In this document: positions 8,587-17,778 of the stretch, piece by piece
Layout: every line of letters begins with the position of its first letter
How positions within the stretch are numbered: position 1 is the first letter of the stretch
Assembly: GCF_036170895.1 (NCBI RefSeq)
Contig: NZ_CP108036.1
Location: forward strand, 2,356,001 to 2,420,000
DNA: 64,000 nt
DNA from: Streptomyces erythrochromogenes
GTDB taxonomy: Bacteria; Actinomycetota; Actinomycetes; Streptomycetales; Streptomycetaceae
Direction of reading: 5' to 3'
Notes under the pieces: generated by a model
Seen by the model: the letters and a program-made list of their open reading frames with translations, nothing else
What the model was told of the DNA's origin: nothing
The model's database searches: none
Made by a program: the position numbers and the translations under genes

Positions 8587-8766
8587 ATGGACGCATTCAC
8601 CGCGGGTCTCCTGCAGCGCATCAGGGCCACGCAGTCGGATCTCAGGCACGCCCGCGAGACGGGCGACGACTTCCTCGCGGAAGTGGAACAGGCGGAGCTG
8701 GAAGACCTCCAGCGCCTGGCCGCCGAACACGGCGTCCCGGTCACGGCCGCCGTGCCCGCCTGCTGA
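8587..8766 (+). CDS. Small conserved-type hypothetical protein (59 aa)
   Basis: MDAFTAGLLQRIRATQSDLRHARETGDDFLAEVEQAELEDLQRLAAEHGV, ending in cysteine. It is mostly helical, acidic and probably coiled-coil, with no membrane segment. The ATG has a strong GAAGAGGGGG ribosome site. It stands alone between divergent cutR and a bidirectional terminator. The pattern is that of the short helical proteins common in Streptomyces; the function is unknown. Confidence 0.75.
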   Translation: MDAFTAGLLQRIRATQSDLRHARETGDDFLAEVEQAELEDLQRLAAEHGVPVTAAVPAC

Positions 8767-8805
8767 CCGGCCGCTGAGCGGCTGCCGAGAGCCGACCCCA
8801 GGACG

Positions 8806-8847
8806 ACGTGGACCCCGGCCGCCCGAGAGGGCGGCCGGGGTCCACGT
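8806..8847. terminator. Bidirectional terminator, 19-bp perfect stem with GAGA loop
   Basis: ACGTGGACCCCGGCCGCCC at 8806-8824 pairs perfectly with 8829-8847 across the tetraloop GAGA. It sits between the convergent 59-aa gene and the inositol monophosphatase gene, so it can serve both. Confidence 0.88.
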
Positions 8848-8866
8848 GCGTCCACCGCCGCCGCGC

Positions 8867-9670
8867 TCAGTCGTGCCAGGCCCCGGCCTCTTCCAGCAGC
8901 GGCTGGAGCGAGGCGAACACGGCCGGGGTGGCGGCCAGCGCGAGCTCTCCCGAGGCCGGCTCCCCGGGGCGGCCGCCGGTCACGGCCCCGGCCTCCCGGG
9001 CGATCAGGTCGCCGGCGGCCAGGTCCCAGGGGTTCAGGCCGCGCTCGTAGTAGCCGTCCAGCCGCCCCGCGGCCACGTCGCACAGGTCCAGGGCCGCCGA
9101 GCCGCCCCGCCGGATGTCCCGCACCAGCGGGATGATCCGCTGCGCCACGTCGGCCTGGTGCGCCCGGCGGGTCTGGACGTAGGCGAAGCCGGTCCCGACC
9201 AGCGCCTGGTCCAGCGGGGCCGCCGAACGGCAGGCGAGGCGTGCCGTGCCCAGCCAGGCGCCGCCGCCGAGCACCGCGTGGTAGACCTCCCCGCGCATCG
9301 GCGCAGCCACGACGCCCACCACGGTCTCGCCCCCGTACTCGGCGGCGATGGACACGCCCCAGCTCGGGAGGCCGTAGAGGTAGTTCACGGTGCCGTCCAG
9401 CGGGTCGACCACCCACCGCACCCCGCTCGTCCCCGGGGTGTCCGCGCCCTCCTCGCCCAGCAGCCCGTCCTCGGGCCGCCGCTCGGCGAGGATGCCGGTG
9501 ATCAGCTTCTCCGCCGCGATGTCCATCTCGGTCACCACGTCGATCGGGCTGCTCTTCGTCGCCGCCACCGCCAGATCGGCCGGCCGGCCGTCGCGCAGCA
9601 GGGCCCCGGCCTGCCGGGCGGCCTCCATGCCGACCTCCAGCAGTTCGGCCTTCAGCTCTTCGGAGATCAC
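8867..9670 (-). CDS. Inositol monophosphatase family protein
   Basis: A 267-residue Mg2+-dependent phosphatase. Family motifs are present: the metal-binding Glu pair in [32 protein letters not shown] (DPLDGT loop) and the C-terminal [15 protein letters not shown]. The substrate cannot be told from sequence; inositol-1-phosphate, PAP or another sugar phosphate is possible. The GTG at 9670 follows an excellent GAGGAGGGG ribosome site, and its GTGA overlaps the ferrochelatase stop, so translation of the two is coupled. The gene ends at the strong terminator at 8806-8847. Confidence 0.92.
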   Translation of the reverse strand: MISEELKAELLEVGMEAARQAGALLRDGRPADLAVAATKSSPIDVVTEMDIAAEKLITGILAERRPEDGLLGEEGADTPGTSGVRWVVDPLDGTVNYLYGLPSWGVSIAAEYGGETVVGVVAAPMRGEVYHAVLGGGAWLGTARLACRSAAPLDQALVGTGFAYVQTRRAHQADVAQRIIPLVRDIRRGGSAALDLCDVAAGRLDGYYERGLNPWDLAAGDLIAREAGAVTGGRPGEPASGELALAATPAVFASLQPLLEEAGAWHD

Positions 9671-10842
9671 GCTTCCCCTCCTCGTTCCCGGGCGTACGGG
9701 CTGTCCGCGCCCGCGGCGGCCGGCCGCGGGGCCCGCGCCGGGCAGCAGCCCACCGCGCACAGGTCGTGGCTCTGTCCCAGCGTGCCCACCCAGCATTCCC
9801 CGACCGCCTCGCCGCGCTCCTTGGCGGCCCGCTCCAGGACGAGTTCCCGTACCGCCGCCGCGAAGCGCGGGTCGGCGCCGACCGTCGCGGAGCGCGCGAC
9901 GGGCAGGCCCAGCTCGGCGGCCTTGGCGGTGGCCTCGGTGTCCAGGTCGTACAGGACTTCCATGTGGTCGGAGACGAAGCCGATGGGGACCATGACCACG
10001 GCGGGGGCCCCCTCGGCGTGCAGGGCCTCCAGGTGGTCGCAGATGTCCGGCTCCAGCCACGGGATGTGCGGGGCGCCGCTGCGGGACTGGTAGACGAGCT
10101 GCCAGGGGCGGGCGACACCCGTCCGTACCGCGACCTCGTCGGCGATGACCCGGGCGACGTCGAGGTGCTGCTTGACGTACGCGCCGCCCTCACCCCCCCC
10201 GGTGTGGTCCTCCACCGGGCCGGAGGTGTCGGCGGCCGCGGTCGGGATGGAGTGCGTGGTGAAGGCGAGGTGCGCTCCGGCGCGCACCTCCTCGGGCAGG
10301 GCGTCGAGCGAGGCCACCACGCCGTCGATCATGGGCTCCACGAAGCCGGGGTGGTTGAAGTAGTGCCGCAGCTTGTCGACCCGCGGCGGCTCCACGCCGT
10401 CCTGCTCCAGCGCGGCCAGGGCGTCGGCGAGGTTCTCGCGGTACTGCCGGCAGCCCGAGTACGAGGCGTACGCGCTGGTGGCGAGCACCGCGATCCGGCG
10501 GCGCCCGTCGGCGGCCATCTCGCGCATCACGTCGTCCAGGTAGGGGGCCCAGTTCCGGTTGCCCCAGTAGACCGGCAGGTCCAGCCCGTGTCCGGCGAAG
10601 TCCTTGCGCAGGGCGTCGAGCAGCTCGCGGTTCTGCCCGTTGATCGGGCTGACCCCGCCGAAGCCGAAGTAGTGCTGCCCCACCTCCTTGAGCCGCTCGC
10701 GCGGGATGCCGCGCCCGCGCGTGACGTTCTCCAGGAACGGCACGACGTCGTCGGGTCCTTCGGGGCCTCCGAAGGAGAGCAGCAGGAGTGCGTCGTACGG
10801 GGCGGCGGAGCCGGCGTCGGGGGCACGGAACTGGTCTGACAT
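9667..10842 (-). CDS. hemH: Ferrochelatase (coproporphyrin-type, actinobacterial)
   Basis: 391 residues that insert Fe2+ into the porphyrin in heme synthesis. In actinobacteria the substrate is coproporphyrin III (CpfC). Visible family segments are [52 protein letters not shown] and FTTHSIPTA, which carries the metal-binding histidine, and [14 protein letters not shown]. The C-terminus has a cysteine cluster ([20 protein letters not shown]) matching the [2Fe-2S]-ligand pattern of actinobacterial ferrochelatases. The ATG at 10842 begins [11 protein letters not shown]; longer readings upstream look non-coding. A candidate iron box lies 68 bases upstream. Confidence 0.95.
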   Translation of the reverse strand: MSDQFRAPDAGSAAPYDALLLLSFGGPEGPDDVVPFLENVTRGRGIPRERLKEVGQHYFGFGGVSPINGQNRELLDALRKDFAGHGLDLPVYWGNRNWAPYLDDVMREMAADGRRRIAVLATSAYASYSGCRQYRENLADALAALEQDGVEPPRVDKLRHYFNHPGFVEPMIDGVVASLDALPEEVRAGAHLAFTTHSIPTAAADTSGPVEDHTGGGEGGAYVKQHLDVARVIADEVAVRTGVARPWQLVYQSRSGAPHIPWLEPDICDHLEALHAEGAPAVVMVPIGFVSDHMEVLYDLDTEATAKAAELGLPVARSATVGADPRFAAAVRELVLERAAKERGEAVGECWVGTLGQSHDLCAVGCCPARAPRPAAAGADSPYARERGGEA

Positions 10843-10909
10843 GCCTCGAATCCTGCCACCCGGCCGCCCCGTCCGGTAACGGACCCGGCGCCGTCCCACA
10901 CATCGAATG

Positions 10910-10928
10910 ACAGGTAAGGTCACCCTAA
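10910..10928. promoter_or_regulatory. Candidate iron box (DmdR/IdeR type)
   Basis: ACAGGTAAGGTCACCCTAA matches the consensus TTAGGTTAGGCTAACCTAA at 13 of 19 positions, including AGGT-AGG and CCTAA. It lies in the 172-base divergent region between ferrochelatase and the MFS transporter, so it could control either. A TAATCT -10-like element is at 10975-10980 before the MFS gene. Confidence 0.5.
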
Positions 10929-11014
10929 GTTCTTGCCCGGCGCCTTCCCCGTGCGTGCGCTTCGTCGGCAGACGTAATCTGTGTGAGCCAATCCAGTCCC
11001 TTACGGAGGGCACC

Positions 11015-12268
11015 TTGCCCAGTCCCTACCGCGCGATATTCGCGACCCCCGGCACCAAGGGGTTCACAGCCGCCGGCCTCATAGGCCGGATGCCGCTGTC
11101 CATGGTGGGCATCGGTGTCCTCACGATGGTCACCGAGCTGGGCGGCAGCTACGCCCTCGCCGGCGGGATCACCGCCACCATCGCCCTCTCCGCCGCGGCC
11201 GTGGGCCCCCAGGTCTCCCGGTTGGTCGACCAGCACGGACAGCGCCGGGTGCTGCGCCCCGCCACCCTGATCGCGGCCGCCTCGGTCACCGGCCTGCTGA
11301 TCGCCGCCGCCCAGGGCTGGCCGAGCTGGACGCTCTTCGTCTTCGCCGTCGTCGCCGGGTGCGTGCCCAGTGTCGGTTCGATGGTCCGGGCCCGCTGGAC
11401 GGCCCTGTTCCGCGACACCCCCCAGCTGCACACGGCGTACTCGTTCGAGTCCATCGTCGACGAGCTCTGCTTCATCGTCGGCCCGCCGCTCGCCGCGACG
11501 CTCTCGGCCGGCTGGTTCCCCGAGGCCGGCCCGGTGGTCGCCGTCGTCTTCCTGGTGACGGGCGTGTGGTGGCTGACGGCCCTGACCGCGACCGAGCCGG
11601 AGCCGCATCCGCGCCACGAGCACTCGGACCTCTCCTCCGCGCTGCGCTCCCCCGGCCTGCGGGTACTCGTGGCGACCTTCGTCGCGACCGGCGCGATCTT
11701 CGGCTCCGTGGACGTGGCCACCCTCGCCTTCGCCGAGGAGCACGGCAACAAGTCCCTCGGCGGCGTCTTCCTCGCCGTGTGGGCCTTCGGCTCCTGCCTC
11801 GCGGGCATCGTCTTCGGCCTGATGCACTTCAAGGGCAAGGCCGAACCTCGCTGGGTCGTGGGCATCAGTGCGATGGCCGTGAGTATGATCCCCCTCCTAC
11901 TGGCCGGGAACCTTCCGTTTCTGGCCGTGGCGCTCTTCGTCTCGGGCCTCGCCATCGCTCCCACGATGATCACCACGATGGCCCTGATCGAGGCGCACGT
12001 ACCACACGCGAAGCTGACCGAGGGCATGACCTGGATCAGCACCGGCCTCGCGGTCGGTATCGCGCTCGGGTCCTCCGTGACCGGCTGGGTCGTCGACGCG
12101 GCCGGCGCGCGGACCGGGTACGTCGTCTCCATCTCGGCGGGAGCGGCCGCGGCGGCGGTTGCGTTCGCGGGATACCGCCGGCTGACGAGGCCGGCGCAAG
12201 GGGAGGAGCCAGCAACCGATGGGGACGGCGACAGCACGGAACGGCAGCACGGCGACCGCGTGGCGTAA
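11015..12268 (+). CDS. MFS transporter
   Basis: 417 residues with about 12 hydrophobic segments and the MFS loop pattern ([16 protein letters not shown] between TM2 and TM3). It begins [30 protein letters not shown]. The start is TTG at 11015, chosen because GGAGGG lies just upstream and the conserved N-terminus begins here. No substrate is evident. It overlaps the following oxidase gene by 50 bases, so the two are translated together. The candidate iron box upstream hints at iron-responsive expression, which remains unproven. Confidence 0.88.
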   Translation: MPSPYRAIFATPGTKGFTAAGLIGRMPLSMVGIGVLTMVTELGGSYALAGGITATIALSAAAVGPQVSRLVDQHGQRRVLRPATLIAAASVTGLLIAAAQGWPSWTLFVFAVVAGCVPSVGSMVRARWTALFRDTPQLHTAYSFESIVDELCFIVGPPLAATLSAGWFPEAGPVVAVVFLVTGVWWLTALTATEPEPHPRHEHSDLSSALRSPGLRVLVATFVATGAIFGSVDVATLAFAEEHGNKSLGGVFLAVWAFGSCLAGIVFGLMHFKGKAEPRWVVGISAMAVSMIPLLLAGNLPFLAVALFVSGLAIAPTMITTMALIEAHVPHAKLTEGMTWISTGLAVGIALGSSVTGWVVDAAGARTGYVVSISAGAAAAAVAFAGYRRLTRPAQGEEPATDGDGDSTERQHGDRVA

Positions 12269-13547
12269 CTGGGCGGGCAACGTCACCGCGACGCCCACCC
12301 GCGTGGTGACCCCGGCATCGGTCGGGGAGCTCCAAGAGGCGGTCCGCAGGGCCGCCGAGGACGGGCTGCGGGTGAAGGCGGTCGGCACCGGCCACTCCTT
12401 CACCGCGGCCGCCGCGACCGACGGGGTCCTCGTCCGGCCGCAGGCCCTGGCCGGGATCCGGTCGCTCGACCGCGCAGCGGGCACCGTCACGGTGGCGGCG
12501 GGCACGGCCCTCAAGGACCTGAACCGGGCCCTCGCCGCCGAGGGCCTCTCGCTCACCAACATGGGCGACATCATGGAGCAGACGGTCTCCGGCGCCACCA
12601 GCACCGGCACCCACGGCACCGGCCGCGACTCGGCCTCCATCGCCGCCCAGATCCGCGCCCTGGAGCTGGTCACGGCGGACGGCGAGCTGCTGACGTGTTC
12701 CGAGAAGGAGAATCCCGAGGTCTTCGCGGCGGCCCGGGTCGGCATCGGTGCGCTCGGCATCGTCACCGCGATCACCTTCGCCGTGGAGCCCCTCTTCTTC
12801 CTGACCGCCCGTGAGGAGCCCATGGGCTTCGACCGGGTGACCGCCGAGTTCGAGGAGCACTTCGCGGAGAACGAGCACTTCGAGTTCTACTGGTTCCCGC
12901 ACACCGGCAACTGCAACACCAAGCGCAACAACCGCAGCCAGGGCCCCGCCGCCCCGCCCGGACCGGTGAGCGCCTGGGTGGAGGACGAGCTGCTCTCCAA
13001 CGGCCTCTTCCAGGCGGTCAACACACTGGGCCGCGCCGTTCCGGCCACCATCCCCTCCATAGCCCGCGTGGCCAGCCGCGCCCTGTCGGCGCGCACCTAC
13101 ACGGACATCCCGTACAAGGTGTTCACCAGCCCGCGCCGCGTGCGGTTCGTGGAGATGGAGTACGCCCTCCCGCGCGAGGCCGTGGTCGAGGCGCTGCGGG
13201 AGCTGCGGGCGATGGTCGACCGCTCCGGGCTGCGGATCAGCTTCCCGGTGGAGGTGCGGACGGCTCCGGCGGACGACATCGCGCTGTCCACGGCCTCCGG
13301 GCGCGACACCGCCTACATCGCGGTGCACATGTACAAGGGCACCCCCTACCAGGCCTACTTCACCGCGGCCGAGCACATCTTCACCGCGCACGGCGGCCGC
13401 CCGCACTGGGGCAAGGTGCACACCCGGGACGCGGAGTACCTCTCCCGGATCTACCCGCGCTTCGGCGAGTTCACCGCGCTGCGGGACCGCCTCGACCCGG
13501 ACCGGGTCTTCGGCAACGACTACCTGCGGCGCGTCCTGGGGGCTTGA
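12219..13547 (+). CDS. D-arabinono-1,4-lactone oxidase family FAD-linked oxidase
   Basis: 442 residues. The N-terminal PCMH-type FAD-binding domain shows VKAVGTGHSFTAAAATDGVLV, where the His is the usual flavin attachment position, and SGATSTGTHGTGRDSAS. The C-terminal substrate domain ends with the family signature RPHWGKVHTRDAEYLSRIYPRFGEF followed by LDPDRVFGNDYLRRVLG. Members oxidise aldonolactones or alditols with O2, producing H2O2; the exact substrate is undetermined. The ATG at 12219 is preceded by GGGGAGGAG and lies inside the end of the MFS gene, so export or import of its substrate or product by that transporter is a reasonable inference. Confidence 0.88.
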   Translation: MGTATARNGSTATAWRNWAGNVTATPTRVVTPASVGELQEAVRRAAEDGLRVKAVGTGHSFTAAAATDGVLVRPQALAGIRSLDRAAGTVTVAAGTALKDLNRALAAEGLSLTNMGDIMEQTVSGATSTGTHGTGRDSASIAAQIRALELVTADGELLTCSEKENPEVFAAARVGIGALGIVTAITFAVEPLFFLTAREEPMGFDRVTAEFEEHFAENEHFEFYWFPHTGNCNTKRNNRSQGPAAPPGPVSAWVEDELLSNGLFQAVNTLGRAVPATIPSIARVASRALSARTYTDIPYKVFTSPRRVRFVEMEYALPREAVVEALRELRAMVDRSGLRISFPVEVRTAPADDIALSTASGRDTAYIAVHMYKGTPYQAYFTAAEHIFTAHGGRPHWGKVHTRDAEYLSRIYPRFGEFTALRDRLDPDRVFGNDYLRRVLGA

Positions 13548-13553
13548 GGCAGG

Positions 13554-14327
13554 TCAGGGGGCGCTCGGCCGGGCCGACGGCGTGGCACCGCCGGCGCCCG
13601 GCGTCGGGGTCGGGTCCGGCGTCGGCGGCGTGGGTGTCGGCGTCGGCGCCGGCCCGTGTGTCGACTCCGAGGGGCGGGGCGCCGGCTCCCCGGAGCGCGA
13701 CGGGTCCGGGCCCGGGCTCCGGCCGCCGTCCGGGCGGGAGGGGCTCGGGGAGGCGCCCGGGCCGGGGGCGTCGGTGCCGCCCCGCCGCTCCTTCTCCCCG
13801 CCGGCCGGGCCGTGTTCGGGCGGGGCGGGCCGGTCCTCGCCCGCGGTGCGGGTTCCGCCGGAGAAGAGCGTGCCGCCGCCGCTGCTGACGGAGGTGCCCG
13901 CCATCGCCTCGTAGGTACCGAGGCCTCCGATGGCGATGGCGAAGGCCGCGCCGGAGGCCACCGCGGTGCGCTTCCATCCGCGCACCCGCGTTCCGTGCAC
14001 GGTGGGTTCGCCGAACTCCTCGGTCGGCCCGGTGGCCGCGGCCTCCCCTTCCCCGCGGGGCGGCGGCACCTGACGGGCCTTCGGCCGGGCGCCCTCGCGC
14101 AGCTGGTCGCCGGTGCGCCGGAAGAGGTGCTGGATGACGGGTCCGCCGGCGGTGGCGACGACACTGACCACGCCGGCGCCGAGGATGGTCCCGTAGACGC
14201 CCATCTTCGAGGCGAGCAGGGCGGCCGCGACGGTGGCCAGGGAGGATCCGGCGACCTGGGCCACGCTCAGGTCGAGCTTCTTCTCCTCCGGTTCGGTCCC
14301 GACGTCACGCGTCGTCCTCTGACCCAT
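13554..14327 (-). CDS. Hypothetical membrane protein with Pro/Ser/Thr-rich extracellular tail
   Basis: 257 residues with no recognised domain. There is a hydrophobic N-terminal region (QVAGSSLATVAAALLASKMGVYGTILGAGVVSVVATAG), a basic, Pro-rich linker and a second membrane segment (TAVASGAAFAIAIGGLGTYEAMAG). About 110 residues of low-complexity Gly/Pro/Ser/Thr follow (TPTPTPPTPDPTPTPG). The second of two close ATGs (14327) is chosen because AGGGG sits six bases upstream; 14333 is the alternative. It converges on the lactone oxidase with only six bases between stops. Confidence 0.78.
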   Translation of the reverse strand: MGQRTTRDVGTEPEEKKLDLSVAQVAGSSLATVAAALLASKMGVYGTILGAGVVSVVATAGGPVIQHLFRRTGDQLREGARPKARQVPPPRGEGEAAATGPTEEFGEPTVHGTRVRGWKRTAVASGAAFAIAIGGLGTYEAMAGTSVSSGGGTLFSGGTRTAGEDRPAPPEHGPAGGEKERRGGTDAPGPGASPSPSRPDGGRSPGPDPSRSGEPAPRPSESTHGPAPTPTPTPPTPDPTPTPGAGGATPSARPSAP

Positions 14328-14854
14328 CGCCATCCCCTGTGTGCCCGGCCTCTCGTGCTTCTCCTCTTTCAGCAGTTACTGACAGCTGGGCGAAGGGGAT
14401 AGTTCCGTTTCGGGTGATTCTGTGAAGCAGGACACCCGCTTTCAGGCACCGGACGCAGGTGGGACCCGACAGCGGGCAGCCCAACTCCCGCCGTCCGAGG
14501 AAACTTCGGCGGCGCGGCGGTCCACCCAGGTGGCCCGAATGGAGTACTGTGGCGAGCCCTGGGTCTGTCCTTCCTTTCGGATGTCCGGATCCGGGAGAGG
14601 GGGCCGGCTGACGGAAAGCGGCACTCGAAGACCGGTGATGCCGCGGCATTGCACGGATCCTGCTGCGCACAGTAACCGTCCGGTCACTGTGCGTGCCCAA
14701 CAGGTAACCGTGCCATAACGGCGATCAAGGGCGCATGCCCGACACGCCGGTTTAACTCGGCAAGGTTGTGGCAGGCTGCACCCGGGCAGGCCACACTCGA
14801 CTAGCGGAAGCAGCGACGCACGTGACGTCGGCAGGCACCACCCGGGAGGTCCCC
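14328..14854. other. Divergent intergenic region upstream of sepH
   Basis: 527 bases without a convincing gene on either strand. It must hold the promoters of the leftward membrane-protein gene and of sepH. The notable element is the long palindrome at 14666-14693. A half-site-like repeat GTAACCGT recurs near 14704-14711. Confidence 0.6.
14666..14693. promoter_or_regulatory. 28-base near-perfect palindrome upstream of sepH
   Basis: The left arm CGCACAGTAACCGT (14666-14679) matches the reverse complement of the right arm (CGCACAGTGACCGG) at 12 of 14 positions, with no spacer. It lies about 160 bases before the sepH ATG. A palindrome this long is unlikely by chance even at this GC content. It may be an operator or a cruciform-forming site; the binding protein is unknown. 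Confidence 0.5.
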
Positions 14855-15880
14855 ATGCCCGAACTGCGTGTCGTGGCCGTCTCCAATGACGGCACACGAC
14901 TGGTGCTCAAAGCTGCGGACAGTACGGAGTACACGCTTCCGATCGATGAGCGGCTTCGGGCTGCCGTGCGCAACGACCGTGCGCGCCTGAACCAGATCGA
15001 GATCGAGGTCGAGAGCCACCTCCGTCCCCGCGACATCCAGGCCCGCATACGAGCCGGTGCCTCCGCGGAGGAGGTCGCCCAACTCGCCGGCATCCCCGTC
15101 GACCGCGTACGCCGCTTCGAGGGCCCCGTGCTCGCCGAGCGCGCCTTCATGGCCGAGCGCGCCCGCAAGACCCCGGTGCGCCGCCCCGGCGAGAACACCG
15201 GACCGCAGCTCGGCGAGGCCGTGCAGGAACGCCTGACCCTGCGCGGGGCCGAGAAGGACTCCGTCCAGTGGGACTCCTGGCGCCGCGACGACGGCACCTG
15301 GGAGGTCCTCCTGGTCTACCGGGTCGCCGGCGAGCCGCACTCGGCGAGCTGGACCTACGACCCGCCGCGCCGACTGGTCGTGGCCGTGGACGACGAGGCC
15401 CGCTCCCTCATCGGCGAGTCCGAGGACCTGCCGGCGACGCCGGAGCCGAGCTTCCCCTTCGTGCCGAGGATCGCGCGCCTGCCGCGCGACCGGCCGCTGG
15501 ACCGCGCCCTGGACCGGCAGCTGGAGCGGGCCGAGCCCCGGCCCGCGCCCGTACCGGAGCCGGAGGAGGAGCGGGACACGCTGACCAGCCTGCTGGAGGC
15601 GGTGCCGAGCTTCCGCGGCGACATGGTCGTCCCCGAGCGCACCGAGCCGACGGACACGGAACCGGAGTCGGAGGAGCCGCCGGCGCCCGCCGCGTCGGCG
15701 GGCGCGGGCGCCGCGTACGCCGATGTCCTGATGCCCCGCACGGTGGCGGGCCACCGCGACCGGCTGACGGGCACCACCGACCGGCAGGCGGAGGCCGACG
15801 GGGTCCGCCCCGGGCGCCGTGCGGCCGTGCCGAGCTGGGACGAGATCGTCTTCGGTACCCGCCGCAAGAAGCAGGAGTAG
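14855..15880 (+). CDS. sepH: Septation protein SepH
   Basis: 341 residues. The N-terminal DUF3071 domain (MPELRVVAVSNDGTRLVLKAADSTEYTLPIDERLRAAV) contains a helix-turn-helix-like element (RIRAGASAEEVAQLAGIPVDRVRRFEGPVLAERAFM). A second folded segment is SWRRDDGTWEVLLVYRVAGEPHSASWTYDPPRRLVVAVDDEAR. The C-terminal half is disordered and Pro/Glu-rich, ending in a basic tail (GTRRKKQE). SepH is known to bind FtsZ and promote its assembly at division sites in Streptomyces and mycobacteria. The ATG at 14855 follows GGGAGG. Confidence 0.93.
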   Translation: MPELRVVAVSNDGTRLVLKAADSTEYTLPIDERLRAAVRNDRARLNQIEIEVESHLRPRDIQARIRAGASAEEVAQLAGIPVDRVRRFEGPVLAERAFMAERARKTPVRRPGENTGPQLGEAVQERLTLRGAEKDSVQWDSWRRDDGTWEVLLVYRVAGEPHSASWTYDPPRRLVVAVDDEARSLIGESEDLPATPEPSFPFVPRIARLPRDRPLDRALDRQLERAEPRPAPVPEPEEERDTLTSLLEAVPSFRGDMVVPERTEPTDTEPESEEPPAPAASAGAGAAYADVLMPRTVAGHRDRLTGTTDRQAEADGVRPGRRAAVPSWDEIVFGTRRKKQE

Positions 15881-15917
15881 TTCCCGCCGGCACCTGAAGC
15901 GGCGGAACGAGCGTCAC

Positions 15918-15946
15918 GGCGGGACCGGCAGCGCGCCGGCCCCGCC
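15918..15946. terminator. Hairpin between convergent sepH and rhodanese genes
   Basis: GGCGGGACCGGC (15918-15929) pairs with GCCGGCCCCGCC (15935-15946) with one mismatch and a five-base loop. It lies 38 bases after the sepH stop and just before the convergent rhodanese stop. Confidence 0.65.
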
Positions 15947-15953
15947 GATGCGG

Positions 15954-16808
15954 CTACTGGGGGTCCGGGCCCGTGGCCACCGGGCGGGCCGGGTCCGCGC
16001 ACCAGTGCGACCAGCTGCCCGCGTAGAGGTCGGACTCGATACCGGCCACCTTCAGGGCGAGCACCTCGTGGGCTCCCGAGACCCCCGAGCCGCAGTACAC
16101 GCCCACCGGGGTCCCCTCCGACGCGCCGAGCGCCTCGAACCGGGCCCGCAGCGCGTCCGCGGGCAGGAAGCGGCCGTCGGGGCCCACGTTCTCGGTGGTC
16201 GGGGCCGACAGCGCGCCGGGAATGTGGCCGCCCACCGGGTCGATCGGCTCGACCTCGCCGCGGTACCTCTCCCCCGCCCGGGCGTCCAGGAGGACGCCTT
16301 CGCGCGCCCTCAGCGCCGCCGCGTCGGCGTCGAGCAGCCCGAGCGCCCCGGGGGTTGGCTTGAAATCGCCCTCAACCGGAATCACCCGTTCGGCCGTGAG
16401 CTCGCCTCCCGCCGCCGTCCAGGCGGCCAGACCGCCGTCCAGGACTCGCACGTTCGGGTGACCCGTCCAGCGCAACAGCCACCACGCGCGGGCCGCCGCC
16501 CAGCCCTGGCCGCCGTCGTACACGACCACCGGTGCGTCCGCCGGGACCCCGGCCCTGCGCATCGCCGCGCCGAAGGCCTCCGGGTCCGGCAGCGGGTGGC
16601 GTCCGCCCGACCCGGCCGGACCTGCCAGTTCGCGGTCGAGGTCGACGTAGACGGCACCCGGCAGGTGTCCGGCCTCGTACGCGGGCCGCTGGTCGGGGCC
16701 GCCCAGCTGCCAGCGGACGTCCAGCAGGACCGGCGGCCTGGCGCCCGCCAGCTCGTTCCTCAGTTCGGCGGCGGACAGGATCGCAGTCTTCGCAGTCATG
16801 GCGGCCAT
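15954..16808 (-). CDS. Tandem-rhodanese sulfurtransferase
   Basis: 284 residues with two rhodanese domains. The N-terminal one (VLLDVRWQLGG, VVVYDGGQGWAAARAWWLLRW) has Asp in the active-site position and is inactive, as is usual. The C-terminal one (LLDARAGERYRGEVEPIDPVGGHIPGA) has the catalytic loop CGSGVSGAHEV with the persulfide-forming cysteine. CGSGVS is the thiosulfate/3-mercaptopyruvate sulfurtransferase type (SseA-like). Two ATGs are possible (16808 and 16799); GGGGAGG lies upstream of the first. It is monocistronic and converges on sepH. Confidence 0.92.
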   Translation of the reverse strand: MAAMTAKTAILSAAELRNELAGARPPVLLDVRWQLGGPDQRPAYEAGHLPGAVYVDLDRELAGPAGSGGRHPLPDPEAFGAAMRRAGVPADAPVVVYDGGQGWAAARAWWLLRWTGHPNVRVLDGGLAAWTAAGGELTAERVIPVEGDFKPTPGALGLLDADAAALRAREGVLLDARAGERYRGEVEPIDPVGGHIPGALSAPTTENVGPDGRFLPADALRARFEALGASEGTPVGVYCGSGVSGAHEVLALKVAGIESDLYAGSWSHWCADPARPVATGPDPQ

Positions 16809-16974
16809 CTTCCTCCCCGCCCGGCACCCGTGTAACAGGGCCGTCATCAGCGGGGCACCCTGTTCCGGTCAACTCCGGTCCGGACCACCGGAATGCGGCG
16901 CGGCCGGGGCGCGAGGCGTCCGCCGGAGTGGAACCATCAGCACCGGTGACGGCACGACGGAGGAGACGGCTGAC

Positions 16975-17760
16975 ATGACCGAGGCAGCGGAAGCGACCCG
17001 GCGCACCCCCGGCACCCCGTGCTGGGTGAGTCTCATGGTGCACGGCCTCGGGAGCACCGAGGACTTCTACGCCGACCTGTTCGGGTGGGAGTACGTGCCC
17101 GGGCCCGAGCAGCTCGGGCCGTACGTCCGTGCCGTGCTGGACGGCCAGGAGGTGGCCGGGATCGGCGAGATGCCGCCGGACGGACACCTTCCGATGGCGT
17201 GGACGACGTACCTGGCCACGGATGACGCGGACGCGACCGCCGAGTCGGTGCGCGCGTGCGGCGGCACGGTCGCGGTGGGGCCGCTGGACGCCGGCATCGC
17301 GGGGCGGGTGGCGATCTGCTCGGACCCGCTGGGAGCCGTCTTCGGGCTGTGGCAGACGCAGGCCCGCCTGGGTGCCCGGCCGGGTGGCGGTCCGGGCACC
17401 CCCGTCTGGCACGAGCTGATCACGCAGGACACCTCGGCGGTCGGCAAGTTCTATGAGCACGTATTCGGCCACGAGGCGCAGAGCGACGTCACCTCCTCGG
17501 ACGACTTCGACCACGTCACCCTGAACCTGGCGGGCCGGCCCGTCGCCGCCGTGCACGGCGTGGGCCGTTCGCTGCCGCACGACCGGGGTCCGCACTGGCT
17601 GGCGTACTTCGAGGTGGAGGACACCGACGCGGCCGCGCGGCGGGTCGAGGAGCTCGGCGGGCGCGTCGTCGACCCGCCCCGGGAGGGCCTGCGCGGGCGG
17701 CAGGCCACGGTCGCGGACCCGGAGGGCGCGGTGTTCGCCCTCGTGCACTCACGGTCCTGA
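16975..17760 (+). CDS. VOC (glyoxalase/bleomycin-resistance fold) family protein, two domains
   Basis: 261 residues made of two VOC repeats: residues of about 15-130 (PCWVSLMVHGLGSTEDFYADLFGWEY) and 140-258 (PVWHELITQDTSAVGKFYEHVFGHEA, ending DPEGAVFALV). This is the arrangement of actinobacterial hydroxylase/glyoxalase-like proteins often annotated as hydroxylases. No substrate can be assigned. The ATG at 16975 follows ACGGAGGAGACGG. It converges on the MFS exporter with 18 bases between stops, marking the end of the left core-like block. Confidence 0.87.
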   Translation: MTEAAEATRRTPGTPCWVSLMVHGLGSTEDFYADLFGWEYVPGPEQLGPYVRAVLDGQEVAGIGEMPPDGHLPMAWTTYLATDDADATAESVRACGGTVAVGPLDAGIAGRVAICSDPLGAVFGLWQTQARLGARPGGGPGTPVWHELITQDTSAVGKFYEHVFGHEAQSDVTSSDDFDHVTLNLAGRPVAAVHGVGRSLPHDRGPHWLAYFEVEDTDAAARRVEELGGRVVDPPREGLRGRQATVADPEGAVFALVHSRS

Positions 17761-17778
17761 GCGGCGCTGCGGCGGAAC

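Noticed and set aside
8340..10193. A long upstream extension of cutR across the inositol monophosphatase gene
   Set aside because: The response-regulator domain starts at GTG 8339 with a clear ribosome site; the extension is Arg/Ser-rich shadow sequence.
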